Notes: generated by a model from the letters alone, not told the origin. Shown: positions 1-8,461, counted from the first letter of the stretch. The stretch: 64,000 nt of DNA from Lachnospiraceae bacterium (GCA_024682075.1 JAIKZQ010000008.1:1-64000); one strand, 5' to 3'. Made by a program: numbers and translations.

Positions 1-5
1 ATATT

Positions 6-1103
6 ATGGCAGAGATCAGTGCTTCCATGGTAAAGGAGCTGCGTGAGAAGAGCGGCGCCGGCATGATGGATTGTAAGAAGGCTCTTAATGAGACAAACGG
101 CGATATGGATGCCGCTATGGAATTCCTCAGAAAGAACGGACAGGCAAAGGCTGTAAAGAAGGCAAGCCGCATTGCTGCAGAGGGTATCTGCTGCATCGCT
201 ACCGAAGGCGATAACAAGGCTGCAGTCGTAGAGGTTAACTCTGAGACTGACTTCGTTGCAAAGAACGAGAAGTTCCAGAACTTTGTTAAGGAAGTTGCCA
301 ATCAGGCACTTGCTTCAAATGCAACAGACATTGAGTCTTTCATGGCTGAGAAGTGGACTGCAGATGAGTCCAAGACTGTTAATGACGTTCAGGTTGAGAT
401 GATCGCAACCATCGGTGAGAAGCTCAACATCAGACGTTTCGAGAAGGTTTCAACCGATAACGGATGCGTTGCTACCTATGTGCACGGCGGCGGAAGGATC
501 GGCGTTATCGTAGTAGGCGAGACCGCTACCGTTAATGATGAAGTAAAGGAAGGCCTCAAGAACGTAGCTCTTCAGGTTGCTTCCATGAACCCTCAGTACG
601 TAAGCAGAGATGACATCTCCGCTGATGAGATGAAGAAGATCGAAGAGATCACCCTTGATGCAGCTCTTAACGATCCTGAAACTCTTCCCAAGCCCATCCT
701 TCAGAAGCTCCTTGACAAGGCTGTTAACGAGAAGCTTTGGAGCGATGATGACCTTAAGCAATATGAAGAGCAGAAGGGTAACAAGTTCCTCTTCAACTTC
801 CTTTCCGATGCAGCTAAGGCTACCCTTGCACAGATTGCAATGGATGACAAGGCTAACATCTCCGCAGACAAGATCTTCAGCGGACTTGTTCAGGGACGTA
901 TCTCCAAGCAGATCAAGGAGTCAACCCTTCTTGAGCAGGTATACGTAAAGGCTGAGGACGGAAAGCAGAACGTAGGCGCTTACCTTAAGAGCGTTGCTGC
1001 TGACCTCAAGATCGCTAAGATCGTTCGTTTCGAGACCGGTGAAGGACTTGAGAAGAAGAACGAGGATTTCGCTGCAGAAGTTGCAAAGCAGATGAATGGC
1101 TGA
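6..1103 (+). CDS. tsf: Translation elongation factor Ts
   Basis: EF-Ts is the guanine nucleotide exchange factor that recycles EF-Tu-GDP to EF-Tu-GTP in the cytoplasm. The N-terminal UBA-like region carries the family signature (LREKSGAGMMDCKKAL, about residues 12-27), followed by the conserved ETDFVA stretch near residue 80. At 365 residues it is longer than the common form of about 300; the extra length lies in the C-terminal half, where the dimerisation region is extended, and a second FLFNF-type motif can be seen. The ATG at 6 leaves only five upstream bases in the window, so the ribosome site and the usual upstream partner rpsB cannot be seen. A strong intrinsic terminator follows 20 bases after the stop, so this is the last gene of its operon. 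Confidence 0.97.
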   Translation: MAEISASMVKELREKSGAGMMDCKKALNETNGDMDAAMEFLRKNGQAKAVKKASRIAAEGICCIATEGDNKAAVVEVNSETDFVAKNEKFQNFVKEVANQALASNATDIESFMAEKWTADESKTVNDVQVEMIATIGEKLNIRRFEKVSTDNGCVATYVHGGGRIGVIVVGETATVNDEVKEGLKNVALQVASMNPQYVSRDDISADEMKKIEEITLDAALNDPETLPKPILQKLLDKAVNEKLWSDDDLKQYEEQKGNKFLFNFLSDAAKATLAQIAMDDKANISADKIFSGLVQGRISKQIKESTLLEQVYVKAEDGKQNVGAYLKSVAADLKIAKIVRFETGEGLEKKNEDFAAEVAKQMNG

Positions 1104-1123
1104 TCCGATATGAACTGAAATCG

Positions 1124-1159
1124 AAAGACCGCAGGAGCACATCCTGCGGTCTTTTTTTT
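1124..1159 (+). terminator. Rho-independent terminator of tsf
   Basis: A perfect 10-bp stem, GACCGCAGGA (1127-1136) with TCCTGCGGTC (1142-1151), has a 5-base loop and is followed by eight T residues. Three A residues precede it and can extend the stem with the T tract. Confidence 0.93.
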
Positions 1160-1210
1160 CTGTATTTTAAGCTTTATCTGTCTTTTGAGTTTTGTCTGTT
1201 TTCCCTGCTG

Positions 1211-1984
1211 TTACCTTCTGGTCGTTCTGTTCTTGCCGTGAAGTATGAGGTTTTCGTCGGAAGGGTCGATCTGGATTATCCTTCCCTTTGAATCATACTG
1301 AGTAAGCAAAGTAGAGGAGATGGCCGGACGCCTTTCGCCGCCTCTTGTTATGAGCCTTTCAAATCTTTCATCGTCTCCGGAAAGAAGAGCATCCTTGATG
1401 GCTTTGTCTTCAAAAGGCTTGATATGATCTTCGGGGACAGCGCCGGACGCGGTGCCTTCACTTTCTTCGCCCAGTTCATCAATGGCCTTGTCGAACTCAT
1501 CCTGAGGGATACCGAAATCGCCTTCGGATGTTCTTTCGTTTTTATGGAAGTTTATCGAGTCCTCGGTATGAAGCGGATCATCGGTCAGTTCTGACGTTTC
1601 ATCACTTGTGACTCCGTCAGTTATCGGTTTGCTTTCCCAGATGTTGCCGAATATCTTGAGAAGTTTTTCAAAGAGACCGGTGATGACCTTGCCGATGCCT
1701 TTGATGAGATTGCCTGTGTCGATCGCACCAAGCGGAGCATCGGCATTGGGCTTTTCGATTATTGCATCGCTTTCACGGGGAGAGGGTTCCTTTTTCTCTG
1801 CAGCCGGTTTTTCTTTTTCCTGCGGGCTGCTGTGCTCATAGTAGACGCCCTCGTCTTTTGCCGATTCTTCGGCGAGAGCCTGGTCCATGCTGAACGGTGC
1901 AGCATCGCTTTGAGCTGTGTTTTTGGAGGTGGAACTTCCTACCTTCGGAGTATATGGTTGTACCCTTGAAACAGGATCTATCAT
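1211..1984 (-). CDS. Hypothetical protein, low-complexity N-terminus
   Basis: I do not recognise this protein. From the ATG at 1984 it is 257 residues, hydrophilic and rich in Ser, Glu, Asp and Pro. A short amphipathic stretch (GNLIKGIGKVITGLFEKLLKIFGNIW) lies near the middle and could be a peripheral membrane helix; a more ordered C-terminal part holds basic and aspartate-rich patches. No signal peptide or membrane helix is convincing. An in-frame TTG at 2023 would add 13 residues, but it lies where a promoter leader is expected, so I prefer the ATG; neither has a clear ribosome site. It stands alone, divergent from fcl and convergent with tsf. It is probably a lineage-specific protein. Confidence 0.7.
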   Translation of the reverse strand: MIDPVSRVQPYTPKVGSSTSKNTAQSDAAPFSMDQALAEESAKDEGVYYEHSSPQEKEKPAAEKKEPSPRESDAIIEKPNADAPLGAIDTGNLIKGIGKVITGLFEKLLKIFGNIWESKPITDGVTSDETSELTDDPLHTEDSINFHKNERTSEGDFGIPQDEFDKAIDELGEESEGTASGAVPEDHIKPFEDKAIKDALLSGDDERFERLITRGGERRPAISSTLLTQYDSKGRIIQIDPSDENLILHGKNRTTRR

Positions 1985-2050
1985 TTTTTCTTTTTGCCGC
2001 TTATATGTGATATAATCTATCAAAATGCATGGGACGATCCATACAGATAT

Positions 2051-2079
2051 ATTTTATATTTTATTACGTTCTCCCGCAA
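2051..2079 (-). promoter_or_regulatory. Possible sigma-A promoter for the minus-strand hypothetical gene
   Basis: On the minus strand TTGCGG (2079-2074) is separated by 17 bases from TAAAAT (2056-2051). Transcription would start near 2044, giving a leader of about 60 bases to the ATG at 1984. The -35 box is a weak match. Confidence 0.35.
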
Positions 2080-2117
2080 GTTAAACAAGGATTTGCCGGA
2101 GACAAAAGGTGGAAGCC

Positions 2118-3062
2118 ATGATGGAAAAAGACAGTAAGATCTATGTTGCCGGACATAAGGGAATGGTGGGAAGCGCCATACTTCGTGAGCTGAAAAAGCA
2201 GGGATATGAGAACTTCATTCTGATGACTCACTCCGAATTGGATTTGTGCGATCAGAGAGCTGTGGAGGATTTCTTCGAAAGCGAAAAGCCGGACTATGTT
2301 TTCCTTGCAGCCGCTAAAGTGGGAGGCATCGTCGCAAATGCCGAGGCCCTTGCGGATTTCATGTACGACAACATGATGCTTGAGATGAACGTGATCCATT
2401 CCGCGTATGCAAACGGTGTTAAGAAGCTTGAATTTCTCGGATCTTCATGCATTTATCCGAGAATGGCGCCTCAGCCGATGAAAGAGAACTGCCTTCTTAC
2501 TTCCGAACTTGAAAAGACAAATGAGGCCTACGCACTTGCGAAGATCTCCGGACTTAAGTACTGCGAATTCCTCAACAGACAGTACGGAACGGATTATATC
2601 TCCGTGATGCCCACCAATCTTTACGGCCCAAATGATAATTATCATCCGACACATTCACATGTCGTTCCCGCGCTTATCAGGAAGTTCCATGAAGCCAAGG
2701 TTTCGGGAGCCCCCGAAGTAGTGTGCTGGGGAGACGGTTCACCCTTAAGAGAGTTCATGTTCGTTGATGATCTGGCAGAACTCTGCGTGTTCCTCATGAA
2801 TAACTACAGCGGAAATGAGACCGTCAATGCCGGAACCGGCAAGGAAGTCACCATAAAGGAACTCTCGGAACTTGTTGCGAAGACTGTTGGATATGAAGGA
2901 AAGATCGTGTGGGATACATCCAAGCCAAACGGCACTCCCAGAAAGCTCCTCGATGTCTCGAAGGCCGAAGCACTCGGATGGAAGTATCATACGGAGCTTG
3001 AAGAGGGACTGAAGATCTCTTATGATGATTTCCTGAACAATCCCATGAGAGCGGAGAGATAA
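2118..3062 (+). CDS. fcl: GDP-L-fucose synthase (NAD-dependent epimerase/dehydratase family)
   Basis: The enzyme converts GDP-4-keto-6-deoxy-D-mannose to GDP-L-fucose by epimerisation and NADPH reduction, supplying fucose for surface polysaccharides. The short-chain dehydrogenase fold is clear: a dinucleotide motif GHKGMVGSAI near the N-terminus, the SSCIYP segment with the catalytic Ser, and YALAK holding the catalytic Tyr and Lys, followed by the substrate motif TNLYGPNDNY. Length (314 residues) is normal. I start at ATG 2118 because AAGGTGG lies 5 bases upstream; an in-frame GTG at 2109 overlaps that site. The partner GDP-mannose 4,6-dehydratase is not nearby. The gene is followed by structured element A rather than a simple terminator. 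Confidence 0.93.
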   Translation: MMEKDSKIYVAGHKGMVGSAILRELKKQGYENFILMTHSELDLCDQRAVEDFFESEKPDYVFLAAAKVGGIVANAEALADFMYDNMMLEMNVIHSAYANGVKKLEFLGSSCIYPRMAPQPMKENCLLTSELEKTNEAYALAKISGLKYCEFLNRQYGTDYISVMPTNLYGPNDNYHPTHSHVVPALIRKFHEAKVSGAPEVVCWGDGSPLREFMFVDDLAELCVFLMNNYSGNETVNAGTGKEVTIKELSELVAKTVGYEGKIVWDTSKPNGTPRKLLDVSKAEALGWKYHTELEEGLKISYDDFLNNPMRAER

Positions 3063-3370
3063 AACAGGCGAAAACGTTCCGCTGTTTGTAGATTTTTGTC
3101 AGCTGCGTGCATCGTATATGTATTTCTGCGATTTAGAGCGAGCAATGACATTTCTTAAGAATGCGCATCTACCCAGCGGGATTTTGCCCGGATGGCAAAA
3201 TCAGCGAACCGCAGACACAGATGTCTGCTGTGAGCGACGCGTATGATTCATAAGCCTGCATCGCATTCTTTAGAAATGCCTTGCGAGCGATGCATGAGCA
3301 GAAATACATATACGGATCACGCAGTTGATTTTGAATAAATAAGAAACGGTGAGAACGTCACACTGTTTGA
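3061..3370. repeat. Structured inverted-repeat element, copy A
   Basis: This fills most of the 426-base gap between fcl and the GntR gene. The left arm (about 3061-3160) and right arm (about 3263-3370) are imperfect reverse complements; the best blocks are TATATGTATTTCTGC (from 3115), AGCGAGC and CATTTCTTAAGAATGCG on the left, and their complements on the right. Between the arms are two perfect hairpins: GATTTTGCC (3180-3188) with GGCAAAATC (3194-3202), loop CGGAT; and GCAGACA (3211-3217) with TGTCTGC (3222-3228), loop CAGA. The core (about 3114-3313) aligns end to end with copy B near 55.3 kb, in sequence and structure. No long open frame lies in it. It may be a structured RNA, a mobile non-autonomous element or both; I cannot name the family. 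Confidence 0.8.
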
Positions 3371-3379
3371 AAAATGGAT

Positions 3380-3408
3380 TTGACACGGCACAAACGATTG
3401 TATACAAT
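3380..3408 (+). promoter_or_regulatory. Promoter and palindromic operator of the GntR regulator gene
   Basis: A near-consensus promoter is present: TTGACA (3380-3385), a 17-base spacer, and TACAAT (3403-3408). A perfect 12-bp palindrome, ATTGTATACAAT (3397-3408), covers the -10 box. The core TGTATACA is the kind of operator bound by FCD-type GntR repressors, so negative autoregulation is the simple inference. The start site would be near 3415, about 75 bases before the gene. Confidence 0.75.
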
Positions 3409-3488
3409 GATACAAGATTTGTGCCGTATTTGATTTCAAATAAAACAGATTCATGCCAGATTATCAGCACTGCTGATCGGAGGGAGAA

Positions 3489-4166
3489 ATGGAAGAAGAC
3501 GTCAAAGAGGGTGCCTCTGACAAATATTCACTGAGAGGAAGAGTTTTTTCCAGGCTCAGAGAGGACATTCTTAACGGAAAATATGATGAGGGAATAGAAC
3601 TCAGGGAAATAGCGATCGGAGAAGAACTCGGCGTCAGCCGTACCCCCGTGCGTGAGGCTTTCAGACAGCTTGAACTTGAGGGACTCATCAGGATCATTCC
3701 GAACAAGGGCGCATATGTTGTCGGAATAAGTGACAAGGATGTGAGGGATATCTATATACTCAGATCCAGGCTTGAGGGACTTGCCGCCAGATGGGCAGTG
3801 GATCACATAACTCAGGAACAGATGGAAGAGATGGAAGAGAATGTCTATCTTGCCAAGTTCCACACCCAGAAGGGCCATACCGAGCAGATGTTTGAACTTG
3901 ATAACAGGTTCCATGAGCTTCTTTACGAGGCATCCGGTTCCAAGATACTCGAGCACCAGCTTAAAGATTACCATCAGTATGTCCTGAGGATCAGAAAGAA
4001 GACCCTTTCGAGTGCCACAAGAGGCCCTCAGTCCAATCTCGAACATGAAGCCATTCTTGAAGCAATCAAGAACAAGAATGCGGATGATGCGGAACGCCTT
4101 GCCAATGAGCACATGATCAACGCATATAAGAACATGATCGATAAGGGACTTGTAAAGCCCGAATAA
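3489..4166 (+). CDS. GntR-family transcriptional regulator, FCD (FadR) subfamily
   Basis: This is a DNA-binding transcription factor of 225 residues. Residues about 18-82 form the GntR winged helix (LREDILNGKYDEGIELREIAIGEELGVSRTPVREAFRQLELEG), with the typical SRTPVREA recognition helix. The rest is the helical FCD ligand-binding domain, including a DNRFHELLYEASG stretch and a later His, which in this family help hold a metal and an organic acid effector. The ATG has GGAGG 4-8 bases upstream. A palindromic operator overlies its promoter. It sits just upstream of icd, so control of icd or of carboxylate metabolism is plausible, but the same palindrome is not seen in front of icd and the effector is unknown. 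Confidence 0.93.
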   Translation: MEEDVKEGASDKYSLRGRVFSRLREDILNGKYDEGIELREIAIGEELGVSRTPVREAFRQLELEGLIRIIPNKGAYVVGISDKDVRDIYILRSRLEGLAARWAVDHITQEQMEEMEENVYLAKFHTQKGHTEQMFELDNRFHELLYEASGSKILEHQLKDYHQYVLRIRKKTLSSATRGPQSNLEHEAILEAIKNKNADDAERLANEHMINAYKNMIDKGLVKPE

Positions 4167-4186
4167 TAAGTGTAAGCAGGTCCTGT

Positions 4187-4231
4187 CGCAGAGATAAAAG
4201 TCTCCTTACTGCGTCGACGTTTTATCTTTTT
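4187..4231 (+). terminator. Terminator-like hairpin between the GntR gene and icd
   Basis: AGATAAAA (4192-4199) pairs with TTTTATCT (4220-4227), extended by GTC/GAC around a one-base bulge, and a run of T follows. CGCAG (4187-4191) can instead pair with CTGCG (4209-4213) inside the loop, which would exclude the terminator stem. It may end the GntR transcript or attenuate read-through into icd. Confidence 0.5.
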
Positions 4232-4273
4232 GCGCCACCCACTGCATAATAAGATATATAAGGAGTTTATATT

Positions 4274-5482
4274 ATGGCTAAGATTCAGATGAAGACCCCT
4301 CTGGTTGAGATGGACGGAGATGAAATGACCAGGATCCTCTGGCAGATGATCAAGGATGAGCTTATCAATCCATATGTTGATCTGAAGACAGAGTATTATG
4401 ATCTCGGACTCGAGCACAGAAACGAGACCGATGACCAGGTTACGGTTGATTCGGCCAATGCAACCCTTAAGTACGGCGTTGCCGTAAAGTGCGCAACCAT
4501 CACTCCAAATGCGGCAAGAATGACCGAGTACAATCTCAAGGAGATGTGGAAGAGCCCCAACGGAACCATCCGTGCGATCCTTGACGGAACCGTATTCAGA
4601 GCTCCCATCCTTGTGAAGGGCATAAGACCTTATGTATCAAACTGGACCAAGCCCATTACTCTGGCACGTCATGCATATGGCGATGTATATAAAAATACAG
4701 AGATCAAAGTTCCCGGTGCAGGAAAGGCGGAACTTGTCTTTACTGCAGCTGACGGAACCGAGATCAGAAAGACCATCCATGAGTTTGACGGCCCCGGAAT
4801 CATTCAGGGCATCCACAATACCGACAAATCCATAACAAGCTTTGCTAAGGCTTGCTTTGAATATGCACTCTCAACAAAGCAGGATCTGTGGTTCTCGACC
4901 AAGGACACCATCTCCAAGACATACGATCATAACTTCAAGGATATCTTCGCCGATATGTACGAGAAGGAGTATAAGGAGAAGTTTGAGAAAGCAGGCATCG
5001 AATACTTCTATACCCTCATCGATGATGCAGTTGCCCGTGTTGTAAGAAGCGAGGGCGGATTCATCTGGGCCTGCAAGAACTATGACGGAGACGTAATGAG
5101 CGACATGGTTGCCACAGCTTATGGTGATCTTTCCATGATGACCTCTGTTCTTGTATCTCCCAAGGGAGTATATGAGTATGAAGCTGCTCACGGAACCGTT
5201 CAGAGACATTATTACAAGCACCTTAAGGGCGAGAAGACTTCAACCAATTCCATTGCAACGATCTTTGCGTGGACGGGAGCTCTTAAGAAAAGAGGAGAGC
5301 TTGACGGTATCGCAGAGCTTTCAGACTTTGCAGAGAAGCTTGAGAAGGCCTGCATAAAGACCATCGAAGACGGCAAGATGACCAAGTCATTATCACTTAT
5401 CTCTGACTGCAAGGATCCCGTGATCCTTGATTCCGAAGGATTCATAAAGGCCATCAAGGAGACTCTTGAAACTCTTCTTTGA
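4274..5482 (+). CDS. icd: NADP-dependent isocitrate dehydrogenase, eukaryote-like type
   Basis: The enzyme oxidatively decarboxylates isocitrate to 2-oxoglutarate, making NADPH and the carbon skeleton for glutamate. The 402-residue sequence starts [20 protein letters not shown] and has the eukaryote-like segments ([25 protein letters not shown], the Asp-rich metal site in [11 protein letters not shown], and the [12 protein letters not shown] nucleotide site). It therefore belongs to the homodimeric group shared with mitochondrial and cytosolic IDH, not the E. coli type. A strong SD (AAGGAG) lies 8 bases before the ATG. It is monocistronic: a terminator-like hairpin precedes it and a good terminator follows. 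Confidence 0.96.
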   Translation: MAKIQMKTPLVEMDGDEMTRILWQMIKDELINPYVDLKTEYYDLGLEHRNETDDQVTVDSANATLKYGVAVKCATITPNAARMTEYNLKEMWKSPNGTIRAILDGTVFRAPILVKGIRPYVSNWTKPITLARHAYGDVYKNTEIKVPGAGKAELVFTAADGTEIRKTIHEFDGPGIIQGIHNTDKSITSFAKACFEYALSTKQDLWFSTKDTISKTYDHNFKDIFADMYEKEYKEKFEKAGIEYFYTLIDDAVARVVRSEGGFIWACKNYDGDVMSDMVATAYGDLSMMTSVLVSPKGVYEYEAAHGTVQRHYYKHLKGEKTSTNSIATIFAWTGALKKRGELDGIAELSDFAEKLEKACIKTIEDGKMTKSLSLISDCKDPVILDSEGFIKAIKETLETLL

Positions 5483-5511
5483 TAAAGATATTCAGTATCA
5501 TATGACATATA

Positions 5512-5543
5512 AAAAGATCATTCCGTCCGGGATGATCTTTTTT
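5512..5543 (+). terminator. Rho-independent terminator of icd
   Basis: AAAAGATCAT (5512-5521) pairs with ATGATCTTTT (5532-5541), with a 10-base TCCGTCCGGG loop region, and runs into a T tract. Confidence 0.88.
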
Positions 5544-5645
5544 CGTCTGCATAAACCGGATAAATGCTGACCTTGAAAAAAACATAAAAACGGTATAGTT
5601 TATGATTTACCTTATCAATTAACTTTTTCAAAAGGAGGGAAGGGT

Positions 5646-6455
5646 ATGGTTAGAATGAATCTGAAAAATATTTTAATTGGCATGGCAGCTTTGGCTGCTG
5701 CGGCATTTGTTTGCGGAAGGCCTTTGACCGTATGTGCTGCAAACGGATCGGGTACGATAACCTATTTCAACGTGGATGATTATAATTCCAGCGGCGGATC
5801 AGGCAGCACCGGTGCTGCAAGCGGATCTATATCATATAACTACAGCGGATATACCGGAACCAATAATCCTTTTGAATTTGGTGAAATATATTGGCCAAAC
5901 TCTACATCTGCAGATTTTCAAGTGGTTCTGTGGTTTTATGACGATGCAACAGGTACAACAGGTAATTCCACATATAATTTTACGTATATGGGTAATACCT
6001 ATTCGGGAAGCATTCCGTTAAGCGTTGCATCATTTGATAATACTCAGGTTTATGGATGTATATCATTGCTCACTGTACCTGCCGCTACTAATGTAACAAC
6101 AGCTACCAGAGGTCTTACCGTACAGGAGCAGGCAATCATCCGGATGTATCAGGAGATAAATGATACTGCAAAAGTGATTGCAAACGCAGTAGAGGGTATT
6201 GATGCGACAGGTGCTCCCAATCCTGACAGAACTGTTGAGTATACGGCCGATGCTCTTAACTGGTCAATAATGAAATCCATGCTTGATGCTCCCGGTGTCA
6301 CACTGTTCTTCAATTATACTTATGACGGATATGAGTATCGCTCGGCAGTGACTCCCGAGCTTGCGGCACAGGTTTACAACCCCGATATTCCCTGGTATGG
6401 ACCTTGCTTTATGAAGGATAATTTCCCTACCGTCATTGTCGGGCCTGTGGTTTGA
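5646..6455 (+). CDS. Secreted hypothetical protein
   Basis: I do not recognise the family. The 269-residue product begins with a typical signal peptide (basic start, then IGMAALAAAAFVCG, cleavage probably after VCAA near residue 32). The mature part is rich in Gly, Ser, Thr, Asn and Tyr and is predicted by eye to be mostly beta-strand up to about residue 155. A short helical stretch (VQEQAIIRMYQEINDTAKVIANAVEGI) follows, then another beta-like tail. No catalytic motif, sortase signal or anchor is visible. AAGGAGG precedes the ATG by 8 bases. It has its own terminator, so it is a single-gene unit. Base composition is slightly richer in A and T than its neighbours, which fits a fast-evolving surface protein. 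Confidence 0.85.
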   Translation: MVRMNLKNILIGMAALAAAAFVCGRPLTVCAANGSGTITYFNVDDYNSSGGSGSTGAASGSISYNYSGYTGTNNPFEFGEIYWPNSTSADFQVVLWFYDDATGTTGNSTYNFTYMGNTYSGSIPLSVASFDNTQVYGCISLLTVPAATNVTTATRGLTVQEQAIIRMYQEINDTAKVIANAVEGIDATGAPNPDRTVEYTADALNWSIMKSMLDAPGVTLFFNYTYDGYEYRSAVTPELAAQVYNPDIPWYGPCFMKDNFPTVIVGPVV

Positions 6456-6496
6456 TCAATCCTGAATAAAACAGTTATTATATTCTGCCAATAATG

Positions 6497-6533
6497 AAAT
6501 GGGAGGCCTCTCAGCTGAGAGCCTCCCATTTTT
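6497..6533 (+). terminator. Terminator overlapping the 3' end of the ABC-F gene
   Basis: AAATGGGAGGC (6497-6507) pairs with GCCTCCCATTT (6521-6531), enclosing a second palindrome TCTCAGCTGAGA, and is followed by a T run on the plus strand. The last codons and stop of the convergent ABC-F gene (from 6511) lie inside the stem. On the minus strand the T tract is weaker, so it may be only partly bidirectional. Confidence 0.85.
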
Positions 6534-8454
6534 CCATCAGTTCATCTAGTTCTGAATTGAGTTCGTTTTGTTTTTTTACAAGTTCATTAAGTTTTGAAGG
6601 GCTTGTTGCATTTGACGGATCTGCCATTTCAGTTTCAAGAGCGGAGAGCAGATCTTCAATTTCTGTGATCCTGTCTTCGGTTTTCTTAAGATCGTTTGCT
6701 CTTTTTCTTTCTTCTGCCTGTTGAACTTTTTGCGCTTTCCAGTCGCTGGCTCCATCTGTGCCTGCAACTGTCTGCTCAGTTCCTGAGGATGACCGATTAT
6801 CCGGCGAAGTGGATGAGCAGGGTATAGGCTTCGAGTATTCATTTGCTTTTCTTACATCGTCTTTCTTTTCGAGATAGTAATCATAATTTCCGATGTAATT
6901 ATCAAAATGTCCTTCGTGAAGTTCAAGGATCCTTGTCGCAACCCTGTTCACGAAATATCTGTCATGGGATACGATGATCAGCGTGCCTTCATATTCCGAG
7001 AGAGCGTTTTCGAGTATCTCCTTTGAGGTGATGTCCAGGTGGTTTGTAGGCTCGTCAAGGAACAGAAGATTGGCGGAAGAGAGCATCAGCTTTGCTAGAC
7101 TGACTCTGCCTTTTTCACCGCCGCTTAAAAGCTTTATCTGCTTGTAGACATCTTCATCGGCAAACAGAAAAGAAGCGAGTATGGTCCTGACCTGAGTGAT
7201 CGTCATGTCGGGATGCGCATCAGATATCTCGTCATAGATCGTCTTATCCGGATCGAGCACGTGATGTTCCTGATCGTAATATGCCGTCTCAACATTGGTT
7301 CCGTAGGTAAAGCTTCCGTCATCGGCGTCCGTGATGCCGTTAAGGATCTTGAGAAGCGTGGTCTTTCCGGTTCCGTTATCACCTATGATACAGATGTGCT
7401 CGCCTCTTTTTATGTCCAGATCCGTTCCGGAAAAGAGCACATGTCCGTCATAGGATTTGCTTAAGCCTTCAGCCTTCAGCACATCTTCACCGGATGTCCT
7501 GGACGGCTTTAATCGAAGCTTCATCTCGTCGTTTATCTCTTCGGGCTTTTCCAGCAGTTCGATCTTCTCGAGTGCCTTTTCACGGCTTTCGGCACGTTTG
7601 ATCGATTTTTCACGGTTGAAGCTTTTAAGCTTGTCTATTACCTGTTCCTGATGCTTTATTTCCTGCTGCTGGTTCAGGTATGCCTTCATCTTCGCGTCGA
7701 AGAGCATCTTCTTCTTGGCGGCAAAATCCGAGTAATTACCCTTGTAGACCTCGAGCCTGGTATTTTCAATCTCAAAGACAAATTCTGCGATCCTGTCAAG
7801 GAAATACCTGTCGTGGGATACTATCAGGATGGCACCGTCATAATTGGACAGGTAGTTTTCCAGCCATATGACGGAATTCATGTCAAGATGGTTCGTAGGC
7901 TCGTCCAAAATGATGAGGTCCGGTTTTCTTATGAGGATGGCACCGAGAGCGGCACGGGTCTTTTGTCCTCCCGAGAGAGTTTCGGCCTTTCTTTCAAAGT
8001 CCTCTTCGGAAAAACCGAGTCCCTTGAGCACTCCGACAACCTCGGACCTGAAAGTATATCCGCCCTTCAGTTCGAATTCCGTTCTGAGCTTTTCGTATCT
8101 GTCACATACGGCCGCAACGTCATTTGCGGAGTTCATTTCTTCTTCGAGCTTTCGAAGGTCGCTTTCCATCTTCACAAGGTCAGCCCTGCACGCGAGCATC
8201 TCCTCGTAAATGGTACCGCCGCCGGAGAATGTTCCCTCCTGGGACAGATATCCGACCTCTGAGTCCTTTTCGAATGTGACTAGTCCGGAATCGGCTTCAA
8301 GTGAACCTGTGATGATCTTGAGGAGAGTGGTCTTTCCGGATCCGTTGGCACCTATCAGGGCGGTTTTCTGCCTTCTTTCGATGTTAAAAGAGACCCCACT
8401 CAAAATGGGCTCTGCATCAAATGTTTTATTGATATTGTTTACGCTTAATAACAT
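6511..8454 (-). CDS. ABC-F family ATP-binding protein
   Basis: This soluble twin-ATPase belongs to the ABC-F family, whose members act on ribosomes (translation factors such as EttA/YdiF/Uup, or antibiotic-protection proteins). Domain 1 has Walker A GANGSGKTTLL, signature LSGGQKTRAALGA and Walker B DLIILDEPTNHLD. A charged linker follows (QQQEIKHQEQVIDKLKS). Domain 2 has GDNGTGKTTLL, LSGGEKGRVSLAK and LLFLDEPTNHLD. The C-terminus ends in a coiled coil (about 565-647). The 647-residue length is typical. No membrane domain is present. A housekeeping translation role is more likely than resistance, as nothing else here suggests resistance. No Shine-Dalgarno site precedes the ATG; an extended -10 promoter lies so close that the mRNA may be leaderless. 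Confidence 0.95.
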   Translation of the reverse strand: MLLSVNNINKTFDAEPILSGVSFNIERRQKTALIGANGSGKTTLLKIITGSLEADSGLVTFEKDSEVGYLSQEGTFSGGGTIYEEMLACRADLVKMESDLRKLEEEMNSANDVAAVCDRYEKLRTEFELKGGYTFRSEVVGVLKGLGFSEEDFERKAETLSGGQKTRAALGAILIRKPDLIILDEPTNHLDMNSVIWLENYLSNYDGAILIVSHDRYFLDRIAEFVFEIENTRLEVYKGNYSDFAAKKKMLFDAKMKAYLNQQQEIKHQEQVIDKLKSFNREKSIKRAESREKALEKIELLEKPEEINDEMKLRLKPSRTSGEDVLKAEGLSKSYDGHVLFSGTDLDIKRGEHICIIGDNGTGKTTLLKILNGITDADDGSFTYGTNVETAYYDQEHHVLDPDKTIYDEISDAHPDMTITQVRTILASFLFADEDVYKQIKLLSGGEKGRVSLAKLMLSSANLLFLDEPTNHLDITSKEILENALSEYEGTLIIVSHDRYFVNRVATRILELHEGHFDNYIGNYDYYLEKKDDVRKANEYSKPIPCSSTSPDNRSSSGTEQTVAGTDGASDWKAQKVQQAEERKRANDLKKTEDRITEIEDLLSALETEMADPSNATSPSKLNELVKKQNELNSELDELMEKWEALS

Positions 8455-8461
8455 GAAAATT

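Noticed and set aside
3061..3370. Element A as a tRNA, group II intron or T-box
   Set aside because: No acceptor or anticodon pattern, no domain V/VI-type GNRA hairpin with a catalytic triad, no intron-encoded protein, and no T-box sequence or specifier loop were found. The same applies to element B.
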